Below are positions 7,222 through 15,249 of a stretch of DNA of 57,654 nt, in pieces. The stretch covers positions 1-57,654 of the forward strand of contig MWEG01000043.1 of assembly GCA_002070945.1 (NCBI GenBank). The letters run 5' to 3'. Both the position numbers and the translations under genes were made by a program. Position 1 is the first letter of the stretch, and every line of letters starts with the position of its first letter. The notes under the pieces were generated by a model. It was not told where the DNA came from, made no database searches, and worked only from the letters and a program-made list of their open reading frames with translations. The DNA is from Lentisphaerae bacterium ADurb.Bin082 (GTDB lineage: Bacteria; Verrucomicrobiota; Lentisphaeria; Oligosphaerales; Oligosphaeraceae).

Positions 7222-7554
7222 ATGAAAGAAAAATATCTCCAGAGAAAACAGGAGCTGGTGGATGAACTCTCCAGCCTGAGTGGTTTGATCCGTGGCAGCT
7301 TGGTTCATTCACAAAAACAATGCGGCCGAGAGGAGTGCTTATGCGCCACTGAAGGGGTTCTGCACCCTTTCACCTGCTTGTCGCGTTCGGTTGGCACGAA
7401 GAAGCACAAGGTCATCTATGTCAAGCCACGTGAAGAGCCTTTGTACGCCAAAGCAGTCAAAGACTACGCCAGAATGAAAGAGATTATCGAAGAACTGAGC
7501 GAGATCAATATTCGGCTCATCAGGCGTCAACACAGGCGTAACGGTTCAGGCTGA
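7222..7554 (+). CDS. DUF6788-like small protein, transposon-associated
   Basis: 110 residues. The core GSLVHSQKQCGREECLCA followed by CLSRSVGTKKHKVIYVK fits the DUF6788 pattern (G.l..r...CGK..C.C......G...Y..R...GK....yv). These small proteins often stand in front of transposase genes. A helical C-terminus follows (about 73-110). No transposase remains downstream, so this may be the left-over first ORF of an insertion element. The start has only a weak AGG six bases upstream. It is divergent from the clamp-like gene. Biochemical function unknown; family call by motif. Confidence 0.65.
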   Translation: MKEKYLQRKQELVDELSSLSGLIRGSLVHSQKQCGREECLCATEGVLHPFTCLSRSVGTKKHKVIYVKPREEPLYAKAVKDYARMKEIIEELSEINIRLIRRQHRRNGSG

Positions 7555-8016
7555 CTGAAAGGTGAAATCACGTGAAGCCGGTTGTCTATTCAATTATGGT
7601 GGGTATATTATTCTCATGGCAAGAGCATTTCGTGCTCAAAGGAGAGGTACCGTTTGGTACCATTTGGCGCCTCTTCGATCATGGAGGTACCATTTGGAAC
7701 CGTTTTTTACAAGTGTTATTTCCTACCTGAACATAGCCGCTGAAGACACTTTTCGCTTGGAATTCCCCTGGTCATGCGGGCAAAAGATTCACTGTCTCTC
7801 CGCCAGAGTTTTTGCTTCCCCAAGGGTCTACGCATCAGAGTCAGCACTCTGTTGGGTCGCTAAAACTCATTGGGGAAAAGGATGTTGCGCATTTATTCCA
7901 CGTCCGCTGCAAGTGTTCCCGCTCGGTGATGCCGGGCGGGAGTTTTATTATAAGCAGACCATTGCGGAAGGGAATCAGCCTCATGGGTCATTCCTTGAGT
8001 GACCGAAAACCCGGTT
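7555..8016. other. gene-poor gap with KpnI-like repeats and a decayed reading frame
   Basis: No gene I trust. At 7646-7705 there are four 10-bp units GGTACCRTTT or close variants, at 7646, 7656, 7686 and 7696 (see the separate repeat entry). From about 7737 to 8087 one frame stays open and reads like protein (FTVSPPEFLLPQGSTHQS), but it lacks a good start and overlaps the lipoprotein gene on the other strand. It may be a decayed gene fragment. Confidence 0.35.
7646..7705 (+). repeat. helically phased GGTACCRTTT repeats
   Basis: Units start at 7646 (GGTACCGTTT), 7656 (GGTACCATTT), 7686 (GGTACCATTT) and 7696 (GGAACCGTTT). The 7666 position holds a weak match (GGCGCCTCTT). Starts differ by multiples of 10, one DNA helical turn, which is the layout of iterons or of stacked protein-binding sites. 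Confidence 0.6.
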
Positions 8017-8370
8017 TCAAGGTAAAACGTTCTTTTCCGTTATCGGCGGCAGATGATAATATCGCCACCCCTGATAGGGAAAGGTGACCACATCAAAAAC
8101 AAAGGAAATCGGGAAATCAAAACAGACACTCGCTGTATTGAGAGAACGATGCAGCCATGGAGGCAGAACATAATCGTCCGGTCCGTTCCAAGTCTCTTTC
8201 ATCACTTCACAGTCGCCGTTCATTATGTTTCCAAATATTTTTAGGTTAGAACGCCTGACATAGTCCGGGTTGCCGCTGCACTGCTCTCCGATATAAAGAG
8301 CTGTTGCGCAACCACTGCTGGAAAGCATCATCAACGTGGCAGTAAAAATCGTCAGCAAACACTTTTTCAT
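8017..8370 (-). CDS. YceK/YidQ-like lipoprotein
   Basis: 117 residues. The N-terminus is a lipoprotein signal: MKKCLLTIFTATLMMLSSSGC, with a lipobox ending at Cys20 or so, followed by ATALYIG. The second half has LNTASVCFDFPISFVFDVVTFPYQ, matching the D.P.SfvfD...lPy core of the YceK/YidQ (DUF1375) lipoproteins. It is probably anchored in the cell envelope; the role is unknown. The start at 8370 is supported by AAGGAG eight bases upstream; a longer frame to 8430 lacks such a site. Confidence 0.75.
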   Translation of the reverse strand: MKKCLLTIFTATLMMLSSSGCATALYIGEQCSGNPDYVRRSNLKIFGNIMNGDCEVMKETWNGPDDYVLPPWLHRSLNTASVCFDFPISFVFDVVTFPYQGWRYYHLPPITEKNVLP

Positions 8371-8610
8371 TGCTTCGGCTCCTTTGCTTTCTTTGTCAGT
8401 CGAAACAGTCCATACCATCCTCCGAGTCATTCACGTAGGAAAAAGCTCGAATCCTGACCAATTTTGGTCATGCGGGCTTTTTTTTTTGCCCCTGTTCGTT
8501 CGTTTTTCAGCCAAGCTCGATAATGTGAAAAGAAAGGAAGTCAACCCAAAGGCGCGAAAAACTGTCAGCCGTCCCCACCTGCATTGATAATGGATAAAAT
8601 TGACATTTAG

Positions 8611-8795
8611 TAATGGGGCAGTCTTCTGTAGTGCCTTTACAAGGCACCAGTTTTGGGGCACGTCTATCCCAGGCTGAAGCCTGGGGGTGGGTAGCCCCCC
8701 CCGAAAGTGGTGCCCCATAGGGGCACTACCGGACGTCTGACAAACAGAACCACTGTGCCAAATCTCCCTTTCTGTCACAACATCTCGCACATTGC
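8611..8795 (+). repeat. dispersed multi-palindrome repeat, copy 1 (compound)
   Basis: Contains the core palindrome CCCAGGCTGAAGCCTGGG (8668-8685). Left of it, about 60 bp is the reverse complement of the copy at 57510-57580. Right of it, about 125 bp (8668-8792) nearly matches the reverse complement of the copy at 13475-13600, including ACGTCTGACAAACAGAACC and the end CTCGCACATT. Two family members thus share one palindrome here. The rest of the 8371-8920 gap shows no gene. Confidence 0.85.
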
Positions 8796-8920
8796 CAACC
8801 AATTTAATGCATGAAAGAGATTTTTCGCTTAGCAAACCATTTTGCAGGATATAAATTATGAACTTCAGGTATCCACAGGGGATTGGAATAAACACCGAAG
8901 TTGAAAAAACTGGAAGATGA

Positions 8921-10375
8921 ATGATGCAAATACCCAGACGAAAACCTTTAACAGCAGAAATCGCGGTATTCTCCGTGGGGTTGGACACCTACTGGAAACA
9001 GTTTCCCGGCCTGCTGGAGGAAATGCATCGTAAAACCGGAATTCTGCTGAAAAAACTTGAAAAGCATCAAGTCCATGTCACGGATTTCGGCATGATCGAC
9101 AACGCGGCCAAGGCTTATGAAACGCTTCCGGCAATCAAGGCCGCAGACCCCGATGTACTCCTGGTGGATATGGTTACTTATGCTACCAGCATAACTTTCG
9201 CACCCATTCTCAGGGAGATGAATTGCCCTGTGGTGCTGCTGGCGCTACAGCCGCTCCAAGCCATGGACTATGCCAACGGAACCACGTACATCCAACTCTG
9301 CAACGACGATTTCTGCTCGGTTCCAGAATTTACTGGAGTAGCGATCCGCATGGGAAAACCGGTCGCAGACATCATCATCGGGGTGCTGGAAAATGATGAT
9401 GATGCTGACCGCAAAATCGAGCAGTGGTGCCGGATCGCCCACGCCCGCCACGATCTTCGCCGCGCCCGGCTCGGATTGATGGGGCACGTGCTAGACACCA
9501 TGCTGGATATGCAGACCGATCCCACAGCTGTGACTGCGGCGTTCGGGGCCCATCTGGTTCCCTGTGAACCCGATGAAATCATGATTGAATATCAAGCCCT
9601 GGCCGATAACGATTCTGCCGTGCGGGACATGTCCGGCAGGATTCTGGATTTCTTTGATACTCCCGACCCAGGGGCGGACCCGATTGCGGAAAAGTTGACT
9701 AAAGAGGATTTGCTGACCGCCTCCCGCACGGCCGTTGCGCTGGAACGGTTCATTGCCAAAAAGCAGTTGGACGGTTTCGCCTATTATTACGAAGCGCAGC
9801 CCGCATCTGAAATGCGGAAACTGGTGACCAATTTCATCGTCGGAAATTCCCTGCTCACTGGCGCTGGATTTCCTATGTGCGGTGAATTTGACATTAAAAC
9901 CTGTATCGCCATGCTGATTATGGATCGGCTGGAAATCGGCGGCAGTTTCGCAGAATTCCATCCCATTGATTTTGCCCGGGACACTGTCTTGGTCGGCCAT
10001 GATGGACCGCACCACGTGAATATTGCCGACCGCAAGCCGGTCATCCGCAGTCTGAAAAAATATCATGGCAAACCCGGTTCTGGTGCTGGAATCGAGTTCA
10101 ACATCAAAACCGGCCCCATCACTTTGCTCAGCATCGGAATGACAGCCGAAGGCAAATTCAAATTCGTTATCGCCGAAGGGGAGTCCATGTCCGGGCCGAT
10201 TCCGCCGACCGGAAACACGAATACCCATGGCCAATTCCAGCCAGACATCAGGACTTTCCTGACCAACTGGTGCAAAGTCGGTCCGACTCATCACTTTGCG
10301 TTGGGAGTCGGGCACCATGCCGACTCACTACAGAAAATCGCTGAATCTTTCCAGTTGGATTCGGTTATTGTATAA
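8921..10375 (+). CDS. L-fucose/L-arabinose isomerase-like protein
   Basis: 484 residues. An N-terminal Rossmann-like half (about 1-170, DPDVLLVDMVTYATS) is followed by a C-terminal half resembling the L-arabinose and L-fucose isomerase superfamily: GFAYYYEAQPASEMRK, then GFPMCGEFDIKTCIAM, HDGPHH and the final THHFALGVGHH, where isomerases carry metal-binding Glu and His. Enzymes of this group interconvert aldose and ketose sugars, usually with manganese. Many proteins of this AraA-like class have no proven substrate, so I give no gene symbol. GGAAG precedes the double ATG; the second ATG is also possible. It is a single-gene unit flanked by dispersed repeats. Confidence 0.75.
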   Translation: MMQIPRRKPLTAEIAVFSVGLDTYWKQFPGLLEEMHRKTGILLKKLEKHQVHVTDFGMIDNAAKAYETLPAIKAADPDVLLVDMVTYATSITFAPILREMNCPVVLLALQPLQAMDYANGTTYIQLCNDDFCSVPEFTGVAIRMGKPVADIIIGVLENDDDADRKIEQWCRIAHARHDLRRARLGLMGHVLDTMLDMQTDPTAVTAAFGAHLVPCEPDEIMIEYQALADNDSAVRDMSGRILDFFDTPDPGADPIAEKLTKEDLLTASRTAVALERFIAKKQLDGFAYYYEAQPASEMRKLVTNFIVGNSLLTGAGFPMCGEFDIKTCIAMLIMDRLEIGGSFAEFHPIDFARDTVLVGHDGPHHVNIADRKPVIRSLKKYHGKPGSGAGIEFNIKTGPITLLSIGMTAEGKFKFVIAEGESMSGPIPPTGNTNTHGQFQPDIRTFLTNWCKVGPTHHFALGVGHHADSLQKIAESFQLDSVIV

Positions 10376-10551
10376 CTGGGTAATGTGCAACGTGTTGTGA
10401 TGAATGCTTGTAAACCTTCAGACTGACGTAGATGGGATTGGCCTCATGCGATGGCTATGATTCCTGCGTGTGCTGTCAAACATCGCTCCTGCAACCACAC
10501 GTTGTCGCTTTTATAGTGAGCTTTCTATAAAGAGCATTTATGCATACATTT

Positions 10552-10705
10552 TGCGCTGTAGGCACTTAACCATGCCTATCCCCAGACTTCAGCCTGGGGA
10601 TAGGCATACCCCAAAAACGGTGCCCAGCAGGGGCGCTACCAGACGTCTACCAGCACAATCACTGTGCAAAATCTCTCTTTCTGTCACAGGATTTCGCACA
10701 TTAAC
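10552..10705 (+). repeat. dispersed multi-palindrome repeat, copy 2
   Basis: Begins GCGCTGTAGGCACTTAACC, has the core CCCCAGACTTCAGCCTGGGG, then GGTGCCCAGCAGGGGCGCTACC and the tail CTGTCACAGG ATTTCGCACATT. Order and spacing match the copies at 8611-8795 and 13475-13628. Confidence 0.85.
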
Positions 10706-11032
10706 CAATTGTGAAATGATTTATGATCCACTGCAAACGTCCTGAATTCACAGCTTAATTATCAATCGGTAATCGGTTACGTCATGATAGGCGAGCCGTG
10801 GCATTGAGTCGTTGCTTTTTGTCCATCCGGGTTTATATTAATAAAGAAAACAACGAGCGAATTTCTTGGCCATTGGTGGTTGGGAATGAGCCATTTTGAA
10901 GATTAATGAATTAAGCCGAGGGCAAGTCTGAATTAGTCAAAACTACTTACTATTCAGCTTGTTATCTATGTATTTGAGCACAGTTTCCAGTCAGATTCTG
11001 CCCCGTCTCCTTGTCAAGATTTTTCTTAATCA

Positions 11033-11063
11033 ATTGCGCAACAATGCGTTGCGCAGTTTTTTT
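11033..11063 (+). terminator. terminator-like hairpin before the TauE/SafE gene
   Basis: TGCGCAAC (11035-11042) pairs with GTTGCGCA (11048-11055), extended to about 10 bp with a wobble, then G and seven T. It is about 660 nt past the previous stop and 150 nt before the next start. It may end read-through or sit in the leader of the permease gene. Confidence 0.6.
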
Positions 11064-11213
11064 AGTCAGCGACGGTGCGCTTTTGGAACACGCGCATGAA
11101 GCCGCACGATACGCGATCCTGACTGCCTGGCGCCCATTAACGACGCCCTTCGCACAAGGTCGCCAGCCTAATGTTGAAGCTCTGCAGAACGAACCCCACA
11201 AGGAACGGATTCA

Positions 11214-12056
11214 ATGGAAACCGAACTGACCGTCGCCATGATAATTGCCATCATCGCTTTGGCATTCGCCTGCGAATACGTTGACTCGACTCTGGGCATG
11301 GGCTATGGCACGACTCTGACTCCGGTTCTGTTGTGCATGGGCTTTGCCCCTCTGCAGATCATCCCGGCAGTGCTGCTCTCTGAGCTTTTCACGGGGCTGC
11401 TGGCCGGTTTTACCCATCATGCCATGGGCAACGTCACCCTGCTGCCTAAGACTATGCGCATCTCGTTGATCGTTCGGCGTCTGCGCGAAGCCGGAGTCGT
11501 CAACGGCATCAAAGAGGGGCTTCCCTTGCACTTGCAGGTCACCCTGGTGATCGCCTCCTGTTCGATCATCGGAACCATCGCCTCGGTTCTTCTGGCCCTG
11601 AATCTGCCCAAATTCTATCTCAAGCTCTATATTGGTCTGCTGGTGACGGTCATTGGCATTGTCATCATCGTGACCATGAACCGCACCTTTTCATTTTCCT
11701 GGAAACGCATCATCGGCCTTGGCCTCCTGGCTTCCTTCAACAAAGGAATCAGCGGCGGCGGCTATGGCCCAGTCGTCACTGGCGGGCAGCTCCTGGCCGG
11801 CGTCGACGGCAAAAACGCCATTGGCATCACCTCGCTGGCCGAGGGCCTGACCTGTATCGTAGGCGTAGTCATGTATTGGATTTATCCTCAAGATATTGAC
11901 TGGTGCCTTGCGCCTTGGCTGTGTCTTGGCGCCCTGCTTTCAGTGCCGTTTGCAGCCTGGACTGTCAAGGTCATCCGGACGGACAAGCTGCGGATGGCGA
12001 TTGGCGTGATTACGCTTGTGCTGGGCATCACGACCCTCTGGAAGACCCTTGCGTAA
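11214..12056 (+). CDS. TauE/SafE family membrane permease
   Basis: 280 residues with about seven to eight hydrophobic segments and the family features GYGTTLTPVLLCMGF near residue 30 and a second internal-repeat motif NKGISGGGYGPVVTGGQLLAG near residue 180. TauE/SafE proteins export sulfite, sulfoacetate or related organosulfur anions across the inner membrane. The substrate cannot be read from sequence. AAGGAA lies nine bases before the ATG. The next gene downstream is a Bcp-type peroxiredoxin on the same strand (181 nt away); a shared role is possible but unproven. Confidence 0.9.
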   Translation: METELTVAMIIAIIALAFACEYVDSTLGMGYGTTLTPVLLCMGFAPLQIIPAVLLSELFTGLLAGFTHHAMGNVTLLPKTMRISLIVRRLREAGVVNGIKEGLPLHLQVTLVIASCSIIGTIASVLLALNLPKFYLKLYIGLLVTVIGIVIIVTMNRTFSFSWKRIIGLGLLASFNKGISGGGYGPVVTGGQLLAGVDGKNAIGITSLAEGLTCIVGVVMYWIYPQDIDWCLAPWLCLGALLSVPFAAWTVKVIRTDKLRMAIGVITLVLGITTLWKTLA

Positions 12057-12237
12057 ATCACGGATGGCAAACCAAGCGTCATACCGTTGACAAGCCTGAT
12101 TCGCTGTCGGCTTGCGCCTACCAGCGACGGAAGCTATGCTACACCCAAAGGCACCAGCCAGCGGACAGGTTCAACCAAGTCCAGCCGTCGGCGGGAAACC
12201 CCGCGTCTATGTGCCACGTCCAAGAGGAGAGACAAGC

Positions 12238-12708
12238 ATGATGCTCGAAAAAAACGCAGCTGCGCCACTGTTCTGCCTGCCTGACCACGACGGCAACACG
12301 GTTTGCCTGAAAGACTTCCTGGGAAGCAAGGTGCTGGTTTATTTCTATCCCAAGGCCGATACTCCTGGATGCACCACCCAGGCCTGTTCGCTCCGGGACG
12401 CCTGGAAAGAACTGAAGCAGGCCGGCGTGACCGTCCTCGGAATCAGCCCGGACAAGGTCGCCGCGCAGAAGAAATTCGCTGAGAAATTCAACCTGAACTT
12501 CGCCCTGCTCGCTGATGAAGACCACGCCGTCGCCGATGCCTACGCTGTCTGGGTGGAAAAGTCCATGTACGGGAGGAAGTATTTCGGCGTCTTGCGGTCG
12601 TCCTTCCTGATTGGCGAGGACGGCAAGATCATCGAGGCCTGGTACAAAATTTCCCCGAAAGACACGGTTCCCAAAGCCCTGCAAGCTCTCAACGACGGCA
12701 AGGGCTGA
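12238..12708 (+). CDS. bcp: thioredoxin-dependent thiol peroxidase (Bcp-type peroxiredoxin)
   Basis: 156 residues, the usual Bcp length. The peroxidatic cysteine C45 and resolving cysteine C50 stand in DTPGCTTQACSLRD, exactly the E. coli BCP spacing. It reduces hydrogen peroxide and organic hydroperoxides in the cytoplasm and is recycled by thioredoxin. The later GRKYFGVLRSSFLIGEDG is the typical C-terminal region. The start at 12238 is favoured over an upstream frame to 12112 because GAGGAGAGA lies just before it and the family begins here. Confidence 0.93.
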   Translation: MMLEKNAAAPLFCLPDHDGNTVCLKDFLGSKVLVYFYPKADTPGCTTQACSLRDAWKELKQAGVTVLGISPDKVAAQKKFAEKFNLNFALLADEDHAVADAYAVWVEKSMYGRKYFGVLRSSFLIGEDGKIIEAWYKISPKDTVPKALQALNDGKG

Positions 12709-12740
12709 ATGCTATCTTTAGGTGCAACGGCGACAACGAA

Positions 12741-13400
12741 TTACGCCTGGCTTCGGAAAGGTTCTGGCAGCAGCGAGCGGAAGCGCTCCAGCTGCATTTG
12801 GCAGTAATCGCTGCCAAGCGGCTTTGAACGCTGCGTCAGACGCTCCAGGTCAATGAGGCCTATGGTGCCATTTCGCAAGACGAAGAAATGCTCGGGTTTG
12901 CAGTCGACTTTCCAATCCAGTCTGCACTCCTGCAAGCGTGCGAGCGTCTTTTCAGCCTTGGCGATTACTGCTGGCGCCTGCTCCCGGTTGTCGGGGTTAG
13001 CGGCAAATTGGTCGACTGGCACGCCATCCATTGGCAGCATCACCATCACGCCAGTGTTTGGCAGGCCGAGCCGTCGGCTTTCCCCCCAGGCGATGACTTC
13101 CGGGACCACGAACCCATGTCGAGCCGCCAAGTCGAGTGCCTGGCGTTCTTTCACCGTGTTGCACAATGGCTTGCGCAGGCGCACCAGGCTGCGCATGATC
13201 GGCTGGAGCTTGGTGTAATAATCCTGCTTGATGAAAATGACCTGGCCGCCGGAAAGAGTCACCCGCCAAGTGGCGCCGCGGGTATGGCTGGACGTGCAGG
13301 CCTGGCCACGATAGTTCAGCAAGGCCGAATAGCTGTCCAGCTTGTTTGCCGCCAAGATGTTCTGCCATTCTGGCTTGATGTGAAAACCTAAACGTTTCAT
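12741..13400 (-). CDS. InaA/WaaP-like lipopolysaccharide kinase family protein
   Basis: 219 residues with a protein-kinase-like fold. A nucleotide-binding lysine region (GGQVIFIKQDYY), a catalytic-loop motif DCKPEHFFV (about residues 166-174) and a DLE metal motif (GLIDLERL, about 179-186) match the LPS-core heptose/Kdo kinase and InaA families. The role is probably phosphorylation of a cell-envelope sugar on the cytoplasmic side of the inner membrane. It is convergent with the Bcp gene (32 nt apart). Substrate unknown. Confidence 0.8.
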   Translation of the reverse strand: MKRLGFHIKPEWQNILAANKLDSYSALLNYRGQACTSSHTRGATWRVTLSGGQVIFIKQDYYTKLQPIMRSLVRLRKPLCNTVKERQALDLAARHGFVVPEVIAWGESRRLGLPNTGVMVMLPMDGVPVDQFAANPDNREQAPAVIAKAEKTLARLQECRLDWKVDCKPEHFFVLRNGTIGLIDLERLTQRSKPLGSDYCQMQLERFRSLLPEPFRSQA

Positions 13401-13474
13401 TTCTGTGAGATACCTACATCATTATGACCTTAATGTGTAAACTGGGTATCTGGTTGACGTAACCAAATTATCGG

Positions 13475-13628
13475 TAATGTGCGAGATATTGTGACAGAAA
13501 GGGAGATTTGGCACAGCGGTTCTGTTTGTCAGACGTCCGGTAGCGCCTCTACGGGGCACCACTTTCGGGGGCTACCCACCCCCAGGCTGAAGCCTGGGGT
13601 TAAGCATGGTTAAGCGCCTACGGCGCAA
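13475..13628 (-). repeat. dispersed multi-palindrome repeat, copy 3
   Basis: Reverse orientation. It starts AATGTGCGAG, contains CTGTTTGTCAGACGTCCGG, then the core CCCCAGGCTGAAGCCTGGGG and the end TTAAGCGCCTACGGCGCAA. It is nearly identical to the right part of copy 1 over about 125 bp. Confidence 0.85.
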
Positions 13629-13634
13629 ATGGAT

Positions 13635-13784
13635 GTGGACGTTGTGGACATAATGGACGGTGGGTGCGTAGTAGAGCCTTTAGGCTGTCATAATTTTCGC
13701 GCTTTTAACGTTTCTGCCGCTGCGCGGCATACTCAAACAATCTTGGCGTCCTTGGCGTCGTGGCGGTTAATCTTTAACTGACCG
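13635..13784 (+). repeat. CTTGGCGTC composite repeat, copy a
   Basis: Order of modules: several TGGAC units, then GCGCTTTTAACGTTTCTGCC, GCTGCGCGGCATACTC, then TCTTGGCGTCCTTGGCGTC and GTGGCGGTTAATCTTTAACT. The same order occurs at 23748-24028, and in reverse (without the TGGAC part) at 39684-39753. The whole 13401-13895 gap is filled by repeats and the lysA terminator; no gene seen. Confidence 0.8.
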
Positions 13785-13808
13785 CTTACTTTCTGTCCGC
13801 CTGTTTCC

Positions 13809-13849
13809 AAAAAAAACTGCCACTGCGCAGTCATGCTCCGCAGTGGCAG
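13809..13849 (-). terminator. lysA terminator
   Basis: On the minus strand a perfect 11-bp stem (13839-13849 with 13817-13827, 11-nt loop) is followed by eight T. It lies 46 nt after the lysA stop (13896). Confidence 0.88.
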
Positions 13850-13895
13850 GCTAACGTGCAAAAAATTGCTTGAGGGGTTTACCCAGGCTGATGCC

Positions 13896-15164
13896 TCAGC
13901 GTTGCAAGTGTTTGGGCACGGTCACGTTGCGGACCAGGTCTTCAATCGTCTCGCGTTCCCTGATCAGCCAATGCTGCTTGCCGTTGACCAGGACTTCTGC
14001 TGGCTTCAGGCGGCCGTTGTACTGGTAGCTCATGGCATAGCCGTAGGCGCCGGCGTTTTCCACCACGATGATGTCATTCAGGGCTATGCCGGACGGCAGC
14101 TCGCGGTCGCGCACCCAGAAGTCAGTGTTTTCGCAGACCTGTCCGCACAATCCGACCTTGGTGCGCGGTTCATCCTCGCGGCCGTTGACATAGATGTGAT
14201 GATAGGACCCGTACATGGCTGGCCGAGCCAGGATGTTCATGCTCACGTCCGTGCCGATGATCCGGCTGTAGCTGTCCTTGATGGCATGCACCTGGCCAAG
14301 GATATAGCCGGCGTCGCCGACGAAATAGCGCGCCGGCTCCATCATCAGGCGAGGCGGCTTCAAGCCGTATTCCGCGATTTTCTTCTGGAACACGTCGGCA
14401 ACCAGGGAGGCCGCCTTTTCAATGTCGAGCAGGTGGTCTTCATGCTTGTATGGTATGCCCAGGCCTCCGCCCAGGTCGATGAAGTCAAAGTTGATGTCCA
14501 GCTCTCTGGCGGCGTGGCCGATGATGTCCATCAGCAGTTCAGTGATGAACCGGAAATATTCGGGGTCTCGGATGCACGACCCCGGCATCATGTGTGCGCC
14601 AAACCGTTTCACGCCAGCCTCTTTAGCCAGGCGGTAAGCATCCATGACTTGGTCAGGATGAACGCCGAACTTGGCGCCTGGGCCGGCGTTGGTGACAAAA
14701 TCGCCGACTTCGCTTTTGCCATAGCCGGGATTGACCCGGAAAGAGAGGAATTCTGGACGTCCGAGCTTGATCACCCGCGGCAGCAGCGAAATATCGTCCA
14801 GGTTGAAGATGACGCCGCTTTCCAGGCCTTGGCGGATGTCGTCGTCAGACAGGAAGTTGCCGCTGAACATGACATCTTCGCCGCCCAGGCCGAGTTTTTG
14901 GGCCAGGAGGATTTCGTTGACGCTGGCGGCGTCAATGCCTGCGCCCTCCTGGCGCAGGATATTGGCTACAGCTAAATTATTGTTGGCCTTGATTGCGTAG
15001 AAGAACCGGAAGTCGTCATAGTATTTTCGGAAAGCCGCCAGGGCCCGCCGAAAATTGGCTCGAATGCGGTTTTCTTCGTAGACATACGTCGGTGTGCCAT
15101 ACGTGGCGGCCAACGTCGTCACCGGCACCTCTTCCAGAAAAATCTGACCGTTGATGATCTGCAT
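13896..15164 (-). CDS. lysA: diaminopimelate decarboxylase
   Basis: 422 residues, a group IV PLP decarboxylase. The PLP lysine is K59 in FFYAIKANNN. Further family motifs are the GGGLGIPY loop (about residue 239), EPARYFVGDAG for PLP-phosphate and substrate contacts, and CGQVCENTDFW with the active-site cysteine from the partner subunit. It converts meso-diaminopimelate to L-lysine in the cytoplasm. ORFs of this type can also act as carboxynorspermidine decarboxylases, but motifs fit LysA. AGGAA precedes the start. The ribosome-binding region and start codon are tandemly duplicated upstream (separate entry). A clear terminator follows. The downstream partner of the upstream DUF1015 gene, about 85 nt apart. 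Confidence 0.9.
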   Translation of the reverse strand: MQIINGQIFLEEVPVTTLAATYGTPTYVYEENRIRANFRRALAAFRKYYDDFRFFYAIKANNNLAVANILRQEGAGIDAASVNEILLAQKLGLGGEDVMFSGNFLSDDDIRQGLESGVIFNLDDISLLPRVIKLGRPEFLSFRVNPGYGKSEVGDFVTNAGPGAKFGVHPDQVMDAYRLAKEAGVKRFGAHMMPGSCIRDPEYFRFITELLMDIIGHAARELDINFDFIDLGGGLGIPYKHEDHLLDIEKAASLVADVFQKKIAEYGLKPPRLMMEPARYFVGDAGYILGQVHAIKDSYSRIIGTDVSMNILARPAMYGSYHHIYVNGREDEPRTKVGLCGQVCENTDFWVRDRELPSGIALNDIIVVENAGAYGYAMSYQYNGRLKPAEVLVNGKQHWLIRERETIEDLVRNVTVPKHLQR

Positions 15165-15233
15165 AGTTGTTCCTGACTGGGGTGACTACGTGCGGGACAT
15201 AGTTGCTTCTGACTGGGGTGACTAGGTGCGGGA
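15162..15233 (-). repeat. 36-bp tandem duplication carrying lysA's RBS and start codon
   Basis: Two 36-bp units (15162-15197 and 15198-15233) match at 33 of 36 bases. Each contains a ribosome-binding-like stretch (AGGAAC, AGAAGC) and ATG. The upstream ATG opens a four-codon ORF, MSRT, that ends at TAG within the lysA-proximal unit, in frame with lysA. It may act as a leader mini-ORF. Confidence 0.75.
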
Positions 15234-15249
15234 GCTGGGTGCCCCGCGC

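Larger units (their letters stand above)
10376..11213. other. 838-bp gap with a dispersed repeat and a hairpin
   Basis: No gene found. It contains multi-palindrome repeat copy 2 (about 10552-10705) and a terminator-like hairpin at 11033-11063. The stretch 10706-11030 is AT-richer, with nothing I can identify. Confidence 0.6.

Noticed and set aside
8431..8988. 185-codon minus frame between the lipoprotein and sugar-isomerase genes
   Set aside because: It runs through the dispersed palindromic repeat and overlaps the isomerase start.
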